DNA of 64,000 nt from Seriola aureovittata. Taxonomy: Eukaryota > Chordata > Actinopteri > Carangiformes > Carangidae. Positions 12,146 to 24,659 of this stretch are shown here, one piece after another. The DNA lies in the NCBI RefSeq assembly GCF_021018895.1, contig NC_079379.1, positions 24,219,276 through 24,283,275 on the forward strand, written 5' to 3'. The notes under the pieces were generated by a model, which worked only from the letters and a program-made list of their open reading frames with translations, was not told the DNA's origin and did no database searches. The stretch's first letter is position 1. Every line of letters starts with the position of its first letter. The translations under genes and the position numbers were made by a program.

Positions 12146-12885
12146 GGTACAACATTAGTTTATTGCACTTTAAAATCAAGCGTCTGTCCCCGTTTCACTG
12201 CGAGTCACACGAAAACTTTGGAGACTCTTTTGGAGAAAGTTATTTATTTCTGAGGATGGTGACCTGGTAAACGAGGCCAGGCTGCGCGGTCTGATCCAGC
12301 TCAAGCGGTCTGAGTATTACAGAACATTTCAACTTTTCCTGCGAGTTTTCCCCTCGCTGCTCTTTGTGCAGCTGCTCTGAAATATCTGTTAAAAGACAAA
12401 CCACACGCCGAATAGATGATATATCCCGTGTTGAACTTTTGCCGGCGATGACCTGCTCAGTGAAGGATGGTGAGGGAGGCGTGTGTCAGCATAAAGACGC
12501 CGCACACAATTTACCCGCTGTTTAACATTTGAATGCAAGTCGACCTGAGTCACACGTATGAAATGACAATTGAAGATTAGGTTCATCAGGCAGGTGAGAT
12601 CCAGACGAACGGGGGTCCGTCTAATTACAGTTATCTACAATTTGATTACAGTCACCTGTAACAGAACGTGGGAGGTGAACGACACACACAGCAACGATGT
12701 CGGAAGAGCCACTTATTGTAAACTCTGTTTGTCTTGATGTCCGGTCATTAGCTGTAAAGATTGTTAATTACTTCAATCACAAGGAAAATCTAAGTTCTAA
12801 TAACTGCAAAGGTCGTTCTTAATTCTGTGCCAATATGACATCACAAAGTGCTGTTCAATATCTTGCTAAACACAGACATCACCTG
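12146..12885. other. Gene-free DNA
   Basis: No repeats of note and no supported exon. Unremarkable mixed-composition sequence. Confidence 0.55.
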
Positions 12886-13330
12886 ATAATAATAATAATA
12901 ATAATTTATTTATAGAGCACGTTACAAAGTGCTTCACACAAAGCAGCAAAATAAAACCTGCAGGTCACATGAAGTTACAGTTAAAACAAGTATAAATATA
13001 ATTAAAGTCTCTGAGTGCAAATAAACCAAAGGCAGCGTCACCTGCAAGAAGGTGATCAGTAAAAATTGATAAAAGCAATAAATAAAAAGTGGTCGGGAAA
13101 AGCTCTACGATACAAGTTTGATTTAAGAAGAGATTTAAAAGAGTTTGATTTCTTCAGGAACAACTAACGGACCTCTGCCCGAGGATCTGAGGCTGAGAGC
13201 TGGTCACCTGCAGTTCAGAGGTCGGATATTGAACACGGAGAGCGGTCGTGAAGAGCCGGTGTGAGGAGGATAAAACCTGTGTAACGTGGTCACTTCTCCT
13301 GGATCCTGTTTAAAGTCTGGAGCTGATCAA
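12886..13330 (+). repeat. Dispersed teleost repeat (AAT-headed, plus orientation)
   Basis: Starts with (AAT)n, then ATTTATTTATAGAGCAC and ACAAAGTGCTTCACA, a signature I recall from a frequent teleost interspersed repeat, and continues through a GAAGAGATTTAAAAGA block. A related copy, interrupted by another repeat, lies at 46119-46760. No protein is encoded. Confidence 0.65.
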
Positions 13331-14029
13331 TTGACAAAATTCAAGACTCGAGTGCAACTGTTCCAATAAAACTCCTTATCATCACACCTGTAAACGCACA
13401 CATACATGAGCAATCACAGGTGTAAACAGGAAGCAGATCGTCAACAGCAAAGACAGTTGTAGCATTAAGATGCGGACTTTAACTGAGGTCAGTAACGCTT
13501 GTAATTCCTCTTCTGTGTTGCTTTCACCGCCGGTGGTCGAGGCCGATGAGACCGTGGGCGTCCACGCCATCATTTCCCGAAGGTCGGCGTTTCTGAAAGT
13601 CTATTAGCAGTGTGGACGCAGCCTTGAAGGAGACCGGGTCGTCACTCTGACGTACAAACACGCAGGAAACTCTCTCGTTAGCGTCACTGGGAACAGAGGC
13701 GCTGCTTGTGTGTTTGGTTTGTTCCAGTGCAGAGAAGTTAGAGAGGTTATATTTATTTTCTGACCCTTGCTCGTTGTTTGTCTTATTCATCTCCTCAATA
13801 ATAAATAACTTTGCGTTGCCAATCACATCTGGGTTTACGTTGCTTCACCAGCTGGGGTGTAACAGCAAGTGATTTGTTTGTTTGTTTGTTTGTTTGTACC
13901 TTTGACTGCAGTGACCGTTACTGATAAAAACCACTAATGGCAGTTTAGGTGCAAATTCAACTGATTCACGGAGGCGCAGCCTGGAGTCCAGCAGATAAGA
14001 ACATGAGACGGACGGCTGGTATTGAAGCG
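13331..14029. other. Gene-free DNA with (TTTG)n
   Basis: Contains a TTTG tetranucleotide array at about 13872-13898. Minus-strand open frames here lack splice sites and recognisable content. Confidence 0.6.
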
Positions 14030-14300
14030 TTTGTTGGAGGAATAGTTCCAACAATTTTTGGAAATAAACTAATCTTTCTTCCAGTGAGTGAATTGATATC
14101 AATCACGCTGTTCACGCATTAAGCACAAAGCATCACAGCAGTCAGGAGGCATTTAGCTTAGCGTAGCTTAAAGACTGGAAACAGGAAGGGGGAAACCGCC
14201 AAGCTGGTTCTCTACAATGTTCAAAGCTACACCTGTCAGCACCTCCACAGCTCACTGATTAACAGCTCTCATTTAGTTTGTTTGGTGAATCCACAGAGAA
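14030..14300 (+). repeat. Dispersed teleost repeat
   Basis: The order of words (AATAGTTCCAACAATTTTTGG, then TTAGCTTAGCGTAGC, AAAGACTGGAAACAGG, GGGGGAAACCG, AGCTCACTGATTAACA) matches a common fish repeat I recall. It is diverged and noncoding. Confidence 0.6.
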
Positions 14301-15475
14301 AACACATTAAATAATCGTTTGTGGTAGTTACACGGTGGAGCCGCATGCATTTCCAAAAATACTGACTTTTTCTCAAGGAAAAGTTTTCTCTTTCAGCTCC
14401 ATAATAAAAGTCGTGAGGCTGCGGTGATACTGCAGCTTAGAGAACGAGGATGTAGAGAAGAAAGAAATCCAAAGTCACACATCCCCTGGTAATTCTGGTG
14501 ATTAAAGCCTGTCATTCTTGTACAAACATCCCTCCATCCTTCGGTTAAGAAAGTGCCCCCCAGTAACTAATGCTACCAAGAGTCTTTGGGCGCCTTTTTG
14601 TCCAGAAGGATGGAATTGATTTTAATACTTTGACAAGGCAGAACGACAGCGAGCGGCTCGCCGAACGAACATTCAATCTTGTAAAAGGCGGTGAACTTTT
14701 ATCAGCTGGATTCCAAAATGTTTAAATGCACTTTAAACACTTTAAACTTACGAGTCCAATCAAGGTTGTGCAGGGTTTGAAAGCCTTGTCAGTAAAGAAA
14801 AAGGTATTAACTTTTTACTACCCACCACTGACAGACATACAGTAACTCACTTGAATGGGAAAATGGTCTCAGACCTTTGGACCACACTATCTATTTATTG
14901 ACTCAATGCAATAGCAACTTTAGAAAAACCTTCGGTAACAAATTACATTTTTGTGCTGCTCATGATGAAGAGAAGCTGAAGCTGAATCTGAATCCTGTCC
15001 AAACCTTGAACCATTGATAAACCCATTTTTTCATCTAAAAACGTTTCGACGTATCATATCAAGAAGGCCACAGGTGTATTGAGAGATTTCAGTTTTTGAT
15101 TTTTAATCAAACCTACACCCTGCCCGTCTGTTAAATTGGAAAATCACTAATTCTGCACGGCCCGCTTTGTGTGTGAATATTCTTTCCTGGGAACAGCTGC
15201 ACAGTTTGCTCTCCTCGCTGAACTTTAAATTTGTATGCAGCACAGTAACTTCTGTGATCAACAGCAGTGTTTTCCAATCCGCAGGGGTTCCTCTTAGAGA
15301 AATGTCAAAGACCTTTTTTCCATTCAACCAAAATACAACAACTCATTAGTTCCAGGCTGTTTTACTGAAATGCCAATTAAAAACCGTCAACCTCAGAGGC
15401 TAAGTAAGTTCAGACAGCAGTGTTGAACTTTCAAATAAGACTCGTGCTCAATATTAAATAAACTACAATTACAGC
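14301..15475. other. Low-copy DNA, possible conserved noncoding core at about 14510-14780
   Basis: The core is free of repeats and microsatellites and has no coding frame. The remainder is ordinary AT-rich sequence. Whether the core is conserved needs a cross-species alignment. Confidence 0.3.
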
Positions 15476-15830
15476 CTTGCGGTTGTATCCCTCCGCCAAC
15501 CAGCCGAGTGGCAGGAAACATGGTCGCAGTCTCTCCTTCCTGAGTTACAGCACTGAATAACAGCCAGGAGTGTTTTAGCGTAACATTATGATGTCACAGT
15601 GAGGTTGACCTTTGACCATTACAATATAAAAAGTCATCACTTCATCATTTTCTCTTATTGTGCCATAATTAGCATATGAATTCTGGACTTATAGGCTGAA
15701 AACATGCGGCCGAAAAACCTTGAACTTTGACCTTTTGACCGCCTAATTCTCATCAGCTCATTCTTCTTATTTGCGCCAAATTTAAAGGGATTCCCTTGAG
15801 GAGTTTCCAAAGATATCGTGTCTCAGAATT
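15476..15830 (-). repeat. DR1/ERE-type dispersed repeat, decayed copy
   Basis: Begins with the GTATCCCTCCGCC word shared with the copies at 41985 and 46155 and ends near GATATCGTGTCTCAGAATT. The TGACCTTTGACC-type motifs survive only in damaged form (TTGACCTTTGACCA, CTTTGACCTTTTGACC). A LINE fragment abuts its right edge. Confidence 0.6.
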
Positions 15831-15835
15831 GCCTC

Positions 15836-15975
15836 TCTTGCTTTTTTTGCGGACGATGTGATTCAGTTGGTTTCGTCAGACCGTGACCTCCGGCGCGCCC
15901 TGGGAGCGGGAGGTCTTAACCTCCCGCCAACGCAACCTGACCTGGATAAGCGGCAAAAAAATGGATGGATGGAAA
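15836..15975 (+). mobile_element. Rex3/RTE-like LINE fragment, internally deleted
   Basis: The plus-strand frame through 15846-15860 reads FADDV, the catalytic YADD-type box of a reverse transcriptase, followed by a SSDRDL stretch typical of RTE-clade fish LINEs. It jumps at about 15905-15930 straight to a 3' end with GGATAAGCGG and ATGGATGGATGG, the GATG-type tail I associate with Rex3. Most of the element is missing. A perfect 9-bp hairpin (GCGGGAGGT, loop CTTA, ACCTCCCGC; 15906-15927) sits at the deletion junction. A dead fragment. Confidence 0.75.
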
Positions 15976-16028
15976 AAGACTGATTCTATGTGGCTGCTTT
16001 AGCTAGCGGGATCTACGTTGCTATTTGG

Positions 16029-16074
16029 CACACACACACACACACACACAACACACACACACACACACACACAC
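16029..16074. repeat. (CA)n microsatellite
   Basis: About 23 CA units with a single AA interruption at about 16050. Confidence 0.96.
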
Positions 16075-17660
16075 TTAAATAAATAAAGTATTACATGAAA
16101 TAAAAGTGTGACTGGGAAAATGCCTTTAAGAAACTAAACACATTTGGAAAAGAGCATTTTGTAATATTTCATTATAATAGCCAAAATGTTCACAATTATT
16201 TTAGAATTTATTGGTTCAAATATAAAACTTTGCCCATTTATTAATAAGTTTATTTATTTCATAATGAGGAACTTGGGTTTTATATTGCAGATGGATGTTG
16301 TGGTTGCAGGCATCCTGTGCGTTGCATCTTTCCCCCTCACGGAGTAACGCCGCACACATTCCTGTTGTTTCATGTTCTTTTATCTGCATCGACGCTGCAA
16401 CACGACACCACATCTGTCCGATCCATTCACTCTCGCGTCCGCAGAACACAGACGCATTAACGGGCTCCGATACCTTCAGTACATGCCGTGTTGCGCTTCA
16501 TCGCGGCCTGTTTTTAAAAACCACTTGCCTCTGAGCGGAGAGCCGATCGCACCACATGCAAACAAACCCTCGGTTCAAAAACACACATTCCCAGAAAACC
16601 CAATAAATCTTTGTTCCAAATGTTTTCTTTTTAAACACAAATCTACAATGTGCTTCAGACTAATTGAAGGTTAAGGTACTTTAGTCTCAATCCAACATTA
16701 AAGCAGTTTGATGGATGTGTCAGAAGCATAAAAGCCTTTTGTTTACTTCCTCCAAACCAAGCTGAATCACCCAATTACTTAGATATCCTTAAATGTAATT
16801 AGCCTCAAATTTCTCCTCTGAAAATCCCACTGTGAAGATTCAAAAAGTGGGATTTTTTTCTCTGAAAATGCTTCATCTTCTCACAATAAACATGCTGTTT
16901 TTCTAAAATCAGTTCTCAAGGTTTTCAACAAATTGCAAGAACAACTTCAAATGCATACTTCCTCTGCAGCCGCGCTGGAAGTGAATCAGCTATTATCGTC
17001 TGTTTCAGCGTTTTCTTTCCATTAAGCTTTTCTCCACCGTACATCTTTCTTTAAACCATAAGGAAAAGGAAAAGGGTTCGCACCTCAGCACGTATCTGAC
17101 AAGCACAAACAAAAGTCTGAAAAACAGCCACTCACTCAGAATTCAGCGAATCTGCAGCATTTCTTTTTTTTTCTCTCTCTCTCTTTGCCTTTCAAACACA
17201 TTTCACATGAACAAAACAACCACGGAAACACGAGCGCTCGACCTTCTACAGCCTGACACGATGTATAGGGAACAAGAAAAAAAAAAAAAAGAAAGAAGTG
17301 ACACAGGAAGAGAAAGTAGAATGACAGGGATGAGTCAAATGCACCTCATGGCAAAAAAAAACCAAAAAGTCAGTATATTGTCGTAGCGAGAAAGAAACAC
17401 GACAGTAAGAGAGACGGTGTGTGGAGCAGCCGCTCTGACGGGATCCTCTCTGCTTAGCTATCGTTTTTACTTCCTCAGCCTCAGTGTCAGCGTCTGTGAC
17501 GGGCTGAGGGCAGAAGATGAGGGGAGGGTGAAGAAGAAGTGCGACTGAAAACAACATGACTTCACATAAAAAAGGATTCACAAAGAAGAACGACCCGTTT
17601 AATCGACTTCGTCTTCTCACTCACGACGGGAGGCGAAAACGATTTCTGTGGAAATATTAA
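16075..17660. other. Gene-free DNA with one stem-loop
   Basis: Inverted repeat AAAATCCCACT (16821-16831) and AGTGGGATTTT (16846-16856) with a 14-base loop. Otherwise low-copy AT-rich sequence, a TC-rich patch near 17172-17185 and an A-run near 17277-17290. No exon supported. Confidence 0.55.
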
Positions 17661-17664
17661 AAGC

Positions 17665-17770
17665 TACAGCGCGTTCGGAAAGTATTCAGACCCATTCAAC
17701 GCTAAAATGGTTTAAATTCATCTTTTTAACCCTCAGTAATCTTCACTCAATAACCCCCATAATGTCAGGA
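17665..17770 (+). mobile_element. Tc1/mariner terminal fragment
   Basis: The sequence GTTCGGAAAGTATTCAGACC followed by the CTAAAATGGTTTAAATTCAT and CACTCAATAACCCCCATAATG words matches from memory the terminal inverted repeat region of Tc1-like transposons common in fish. No opposite end or transposase frame is seen, so it is a diverged solo end. Confidence 0.75.
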
Positions 17771-19325
17771 TTCCCGCTCTGTTCATCCGTACTGCTTTGT
17801 TTTACAGAGTTAGCAAACAGCCTCATCCATGACCTTTCCACCTGGTGTCATGCTTATCTGTTTAGCTTGGCTCGCTGGCTTTTCAAAGCAAAGTTAGCAA
17901 CGTGCGCAACAATAGTGTGATTCACTGATTGGGTTAAAGTCCAAACACCAAGAGCCAGGATTGTTTTTTTTATGGGGATCAAATGGGATCATTAGTGAAG
18001 TTAGGCGTCAAGAACTGGTTCAGAACTGGAACAGGAGCTAATAAAACATACGTCTACATTTCTGTTTCACACGTTTCAACTCGCACGTAAAACAATTAAA
18101 AACTAGAGTTACTACCTCGTCGTTGTTTATTTATAATATCATTTAATTATCCTTATAATGAGACTGTCCCGCTATAAATAATTAGCTTATTAAGACCCAT
18201 AATTACGATTGATTGCTAGGCAACCGTTAGCGGCCATAGTAATTACAACAGCAGCAAAGCTTGTGAGTCAGGTGACAGGTAGAAGACGCAGCGTGGATGG
18301 ACTGTCTCACAGGAGACGACGAGTCAGCGTCGGGTTTTTTAATCCATGACTTATGGATCATTACGTTGCTAAGAAATAAAATACAGACTTTTTTATGTTA
18401 CTGTGTTTTGATCTCCACGTTTACTTGAAACTATATTCAACGAAGGAGAAGGAGAAGGAAGGAAAAAGAAATGAGAGGAGGAAGATTTTTTTTTCATCAA
18501 AGTCAAAATGTCGAACTGACTCAGAAGAGGAAGTTTTTGTTTTTATTTTGTATTTCCGGGGATCCTCCCACGGGTGCAGTGGATGTGATGAAGTCGTCTG
18601 CTGTTACTTCAGGGTGGCGGTTTGTTCTGTTCGCCTCCATCCTCACCACACAGCGACTAAAACCGTCATTACAAGCATCGACAGCGACGCCGTGCGGCTT
18701 CAGCTTGTGTGGTTTTTCCTTCTGAACAGACGCAGTTCTCGGGACAATCTCCTCAGTTCTGATTCCGACAACTACAACTACATCCGCTCGTCTATACAAG
18801 GCATTTTGTAGAGGCGGTCACACGCGCCGTTTGATATCGTCTCAAAAGGTCGACTTCAACCTCGAAATGTCGAGTTTATTCTCAATTTTATTCTCGAAAG
18901 GCAAAATTAAAATTAAAATCTTCCTGTTCTGACTCACTCTTCCGCCTCTCATTTCCTTTTCTCACCCACGGCCTTAATACTCCTCCTACGCTCGCAAAAA
19001 TATACTTTCATACCGCCACCTGAATCTCTCTCACAAGCCCTCCCACAGGTGTGAAGTGGTTTCACTGAGATGTTCTACGAACGCTCTGAACACTGAACGC
19101 CTCTTCGACATCAACACACACGGGGAGGACGACAGAGACGGAGGGTCAAAAATACCCGCCAGCTGTTGAGGAACACTTCACAGGAACGCTGTAAAACTGA
19201 CACGACTCAATAGTTTCCTCCTTCGCTGCAGCTCGCCGTCGCTGGAGGCGCCGGCGGCGAGCGGTTCACGGCACCTGTAGACACCTTCTGCTGCAGAGGA
19301 GAAGGATTCTCTCTCACTTCTCTCT
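17771..19325. other. Gene-free DNA with a CGA-rich simple repeat
   Basis: 18838-18910 resembles the degenerate fish repeat of alternating TCGAAATGTCGA / TTTATTCTC words. The rest is low-copy; no open frame has coding support. GAA/GGA-rich patch at about 18441-18485. Confidence 0.5.
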
Positions 19326-19377
19326 TGTCCTGCAGCCAGGACTTTTTTTTTTTTTTTTTCCGTGTCCTGCAGCCAGG
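19326..19377 (-). repeat. 15-bp direct repeats flanking a poly-A (minus) insert
   Basis: TGTCCTGCAGCCAGG occurs at 19326-19340 and identically at 19363-19377. Between them are 22 bases consisting of a 17-base T run with AC and CCG edges. Direct repeats around a homopolymer A tail are the hallmark of LINE-type target-primed insertion; here only a tail would have been inserted (in minus orientation). Local slippage duplication is the alternative. Confidence 0.6.
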
Positions 19378-20975
19378 CCGCGCTAACGGCTGAATGCCTG
19401 AAGCAATAATTCATGCCAAAAGTAACATCTTGATTTTTATTATGTAGGGGGATACTGTCAGCAGCTTGGCTCCTTTCAAAGGGCCAACTGTTGGGTGATG
19501 CAGTGGATGTTTTCGACAGGAGGGAAGTCCCCCCCCTTTAGCCTCGGTCCAGCTTCGGATCTCAGGCTTTTTATCACCTCGATGCGATTGATTACGTTGA
19601 AGCGAACTCTCGGTTTAAGGAGGAAGGTTTTGGTTTTTTGGTTTGTTCATAATTGTAGTTGTTCAGGCAACAACGGCCGAAGTGTTTGGGTCAGGCGAGT
19701 CCTGAACATGAAAAGTGATAATCCAAGTTTTTCCTTTTTTGAAGATTAACTGCTATTGAACAGGCTGTGCTTCATTATAATTAAAAATTAAAATTAAAAT
19801 GATGGGTAATAACAGATAATGGCGAACAGTTAGAAAGTCTTATTATTATAAGTATCCTTTAAATGACTCAGCAGGTCTGTTTACACAACCTTGTGACCAC
19901 AGCGCCGACCCCCCCCCCCCCACCCCCCCCCCCCCCCAAACCCCGGGAAACAACAAGAAGCACTTCAACATCTGGATAACACCTTTCCTGCCGTGGAGCG
20001 ATGTGTCGGCAGTGTCGCTCGGCGGCCCGTACGTGCAGCCAGCTACAGAGAGGCCGGAGAAGAAGAAGAAACCCCGCTGCAGAGTGCACACAGCCTCAGA
20101 GAGAGGAAGAGCACGAGCGGCCGAGGCAGCGAGCCAAGGCAAAGCTGGAGCAGCCTCCAAATCTGAGTGTCCTCAAATGACCCAAACAAAGTTTGAACTC
20201 GAACTCCAGAAAAACAAACTCCAGAGATAAATGACAGAGAAAAGCAACAGATTCAGTCCAGAGAGGGACGTGAAGCATATGTACAAATTATCACCTTCAT
20301 ATGACAAAAAGTTCACCCCTATTTCTTTTTTTTTTTTTTAATCTTTATTTATTTTATTTGACTAAATAAATAAATTCCTTTTATCCATCATCTCATCCCA
20401 GTGGAAACCTCTTCATGTCTGTCCAGGTCAAACCGATGTACTATAAGCAGATTATTATCATAACCAAATATTTTTTTAACTTCTCGTGCAGTTCAGCATC
20501 TCATTGACATTTGTATATAAAGTAATGAAACAGAAAACTTTGCTATTTACTGATTTAATAAGGAAGAGCAGGTAAAATAAGTCACTGAGCTGGAGCCAGA
20601 TCTCCGGCTCTGTGCCGGTCGAACTGACACTGCACAATGCTTCACGTCCCGCACACGACGGCACAGACACGACCTGACACCGTGTCCACAATCAAACCTA
20701 AATCAGACAAGTTAGTTAATTAGTCAGTGATGTATTATAAACTGATTTGTTCATTAGCGAAAAGTGACAACATGTCGAAACGTGTCGGAAATCGCAATCG
20801 GCCAAAATCAGAAACGGCAGGTCAGAATCGGACAAGAAAACTGCAACCAATGCATCTCTATTGATCACTGTAACACTGATCACTAAAAGCTGTTTCCACT
20901 GTATTGAATTGTATTAAACTTTCATCTGACATTCATGCCAGTAAAGCAAAATGAACATAATTTAATTGAGTTAAA
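19378..20975. other. Gene-free DNA
   Basis: About 19380-19500 is low-copy and could be conserved noncoding. A C-rich tract lies at 19909-19937 and a T-run at about 20327-20340. The rest is unremarkable. Confidence 0.5.
19909..19937 (-). repeat. Poly-C tract
   Basis: Two runs of C separated by one A, giving a G-rich minus strand able to form a quadruplex. Confidence 0.9.
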
Positions 20976-20976
20976 T

Positions 20977-21187
20977 TAGGGCTGAATCCAGATCACAGGA
21001 GCTGCAATCTTTCTGATAAAAAAGGTCAAATGTGTCACAACAGAATTTTATAAATGAAGCATTGTGGTGCTACAGGAATAAAAAAATCATATTCTGCAGA
21101 CATGAACAGGACCCAACGAAAATCACATCGGCAGAGTTTTTATATTTTTCCACAGTGAAAACGATCATTGCGATATGTTCAGCCCTA
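20977..21187. mobile_element. MITE with TA target duplication
   Basis: TA then GGGCTGAA at the left (20977-20986) and TTCAGCCC then TA at the right (21178-21187). The TIR core is perfect over 8 bp and the TA duplication points to the Tc1/mariner/IS630 group. The interior is AT-rich with CACAGTGAAAACGAT and GCGATATGTTC, in keeping with the 'GGGCTG...ATATTGCGAT' elements frequent in fish genomes. No coding frame, so non-autonomous. Confidence 0.7.
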
Positions 21188-21690
21188 AATTAAACTGTAC
21201 TGAGATGAAATGAATCAAACCGTGCAGACACCTGAGATTCACAGTGATCCTCTTCAGACAGAACTTTAGATGATCTGCTCAGATTTAATAAACTCTAGTA
21301 AAGACAAGGCCAGGAAGCTTGGAGTTTATAAAAATACCTACTGTATTGTATTTTAGTGTGACGTTCTGAACCTGCTCTCTCACTTCACAGTCTTGATTTA
21401 ATGAAAAACATGACAGGCTGTACAAAGCTACAGGAAGCTTAGTCATTTCTGTTATTTAACTGGGGCCCTTATCATAGGACACAGGTTCAGCTACTGACTC
21501 AACGGCACAGCAGCAGCAGCAGGATCCACACTGACTGCTGCATGGAAGCTTTTGGTTAAAGGAAGGACAGCAGATGTTCCTCCCAAAATAAACCTGAAAC
21601 CTACAGTCAGTACAGGAGCGAGAGTTAGCATTAGCATTAACACAGTGTCAGCCACTGCCACTTACAAGCTAACAACATAAACAAATAAAA

Positions 21691-21914
21691 GATGTCAACT
21701 ATGCTAACTGTTCTGAAAAAGATGTTAACTACACTAATTGTTCTGAAAAGATGCTAACCATGCTAACTGTTCTGAAAAGATGCTAACTTCTGAAAAAGAT
21801 GTTAACTACCCTAATTGTTCTGAAAAAGATGCTAACCATGCTAACTTCTGAAAAGATACTAACTACACTAACCGTTCTGAAGAGATGCTAACTAGGGTTA
21901 ACCTAACCCTAACC
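21691..21914 (+). repeat. About 30-bp minisatellite ending in telomere-like sequence
   Basis: Roughly seven to eight units of the form GATG(C/T)TAACTA..CTAA(C/T)TGTTCTGAAAA, of 27-30 bp, one unit shortened to 19 bp (about 21779-21797). Two unit types, GTTAACTACACTAATTG and GCTAACCATGCTAACTG, tend to alternate, suggesting duplication of a dimer. The array runs into TAGGGTTAACCTAACCC at 21893, followed by TAACC: short telomere-repeat words in both orientations. Confidence 0.85.
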
Positions 21915-24650
21915 TTTGACTTTAACTTTCTGGCTCTCCGACCCCTCAACGGTCCATTTTGCTATTGGTCAATGGCGCTAACTCACGGCGATTCCAAAGG
22001 AAAATTAATTTCATCACAAAAGCATTTTAGCATTTTAAATCCTAGTGTCCAGTTGAGTTGATCACTGATCAGAGACAACAGAGCCTCATTAATAAGGTTT
22101 GCATCATTATCCTAGAAAGGTAAAACCGTACGGCAAGCATTTAAAACCACAACCACAGATCGACTATGTTGGAGCGACTGTCGATTGAAACGAGCCAGAA
22201 GAATAAAGTTTCTCTAGAGCAACAGTATGAAAATCCTACAGACACTGCCAGTTTTAACACCATTTTATATTTTTCACAGCTTAAGCCATGTAACATCGAG
22301 TTGTTTTCCCTCATTTACCACAAACCCACAAGAACTTGCAGCATTATAAAGTATTTATGATGCCGTTTTGTTTTTGTTTAACGAGCCAACTCAGCCAAAC
22401 GCCCATTATTCCTGAGCACATGTGGGCAGAACTGATACAGATCAAAAGGCTGGGGAGTAGAAATGACATGTGGTCAGCGGCCACACAGTTTATCATCAAT
22501 ATTACAGTTAACCTCTTTAGGATTGACGGTTGTAATAGACCAAGTGACTGTATGTACTATGTGCTTTGATGTTAGCGCCACATTGCATCTAAATAAGACG
22601 AGGTATAAACCGAGTGTGGGTGTGATTTGTTAAAAATCATATCAGTCGTAAATCCCAGGTAGAATTTCTTTCCAGGTACTTTTCTCATGTTGACACTGAG
22701 GGGATGTGATCACACCTGACAAAACAAAAGGTTAACCCCCCCCCCTCCTCTTCAGTACCATGGAGAGCGCCACTCGGCCAGGCGTGCCAAACTAAATATT
22801 TAATAGAAAGTCATCTCAAAATGCAAGATAAAAATAAACAGGCCACGGTCACAGGAGCATGATTGATATTGTTTGCACTGTAGACTGTTCTGTGGTTGGA
22901 CTGACCATCGACAGCATTGGGAGAAATTCCTGAAACAAAAATAACGCAGTAACTTAAACAGAGCGGATCATCAAAACGAGGCATTGTGCTAAAACACCGC
23001 TATGATCAATTCAGTCGGACACGGACCTCCCTGACCGAGCCCACTGTTTGGCTGTTGGAGAACATCACTGTCTAATTCTTTCACATTCATGTAATTAAAT
23101 AGCCAACGATGGAAACCGAGTGAGTGACCTTTTCCTGGTCACGGCGGCCATAGTGCACGTAACGCCGACTGAGTTGAGCTATTAAACAACGAGTACTCGT
23201 GCCCATCCCCCCTGATGATGTAATAGAAACTGGTCGAATCAAATCATTCTGAAAGACCAACGGCCAATGGGAGAAGTCCAACACTCAGCCGGCCGACCAA
23301 TGGTGTATCTTGATCACTCACTCACTCAGTTCACAGATGTCGCGCTCGTCAGCGGCCGGTCCAGCAAAAAAGACTTAAAGGCAGTGAACACCCAACAGAG
23401 ACTTTCCAAGACAGACCTTAGAAAGCAACAGTGAATTCAACAGCGTGAACTCCACTTCAGCACAAACTGAACTTTTCAAAGTTAATTATTAGTAAATCTG
23501 ATGCCTTCATTGCTGATAAAGCATAAATACAAGGCCCTTGCTGTCATTCTTAAAAAAAAAAAAAAAAAAAAAGGCCCCATAACCCAACTCTTATCTGGAC
23601 GCCATGTGAGCAGTTGTTTCTGACAGCTGCAGAGTACAGTGTGTTCAGCCAGCCAATCATCACGCCACCCGCCACAGTTTGTCAAGAGTTCTGTCTCATT
23701 GTCACCATCACGGTTTTTAACACCAGGATGTGCCGACAAAATACTTTCCTTGTTGACGTTCAGCGCGTGTAGGTCGCAAAACGGTACAAACAACGTATCT
23801 GACGAGTACGTAATCACTGCAACACAGAACAGCATATGTTTTTCCATGCTGCACTCATTACACTCTGCACTGTAGCTGTCGGGAGGCTGCAGAGGTCTGA
23901 GATGCCGAGGGTTTCTGATGTCGGACTGAAGGCGAAAGGTCAACTCACACTGGACGGACGGCTTTGATACTCACAAACACATTGAGCTTCAACGTAAGAT
24001 GAACTGCAATTTGAGTTCTCCTCAGTTTTTCTATGCGTGAATATGAATTACTCAGCAGTTGCACATGATTCATAGTTGAAGTTCAGATAATGACCCGACG
24101 CTGATGAGCCAAATCTTTTTTACGACGACTCACGGATCAGAGCAGATAACACTGATTATCTTGTGACACCAGCATGTGTCAAGGACTGGCACAGATCTGA
24201 CAGTAAGTGAATAATTAGTTCTTGTAGTTAACGTGTGAATAACAGACTGAGGAACGGGCAGCCGCTCGGTTACTGCAGCACGCCGCTCAGACAGGTGTGT
24301 AGGTAGAAAAGAGTGAAATAAGGAGTGATTTCATCCACCTGAGCAGAAGAGTAGAGCCCAGGTTTGGGAGGTTTTACGACCTTTACACAGCGCGTCGCTC
24401 TGTCCCGTGAAACGAACGTTTTCCATATCGCCGAGGTAACACGACGCCCTTCCTTTGGATTTATTTCATCGCCTTCAGCGGCTGCGGCGGCGGTTACTCG
24501 GCAACACTCAGGCATGAAGGCATCTCCAAGGAAATGGCAACAGCCTACGTTAATGATGTAACTGCTTATATACGACTGAAATATAGTTACAGTTGAGCTG
24601 TTGCGTTCAAATCAATCTGAGAAATAAGAAATGATGATGAATTGGCAGCT
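21915..24650. other. Gene-free DNA with a low-copy core at about 22190-22580
   Basis: The core is free of repeats and keeps a balanced composition; candidate conserved noncoding sequence only. Contains a C-run near 22738 and a 20-base A run near 23552-23572. Minus frame 23482-23943 (153 codons) runs through the poly-A as poly-Phe and shows no domain; noncoding. Confidence 0.4.
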
Positions 24651-24659
24651 GCACTTTCA

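Noticed and set aside
23482..23943. 153-codon minus-strand open frame
   Set aside because: Contains a poly-Phe segment from a poly-A run and shows no domain or splice support.
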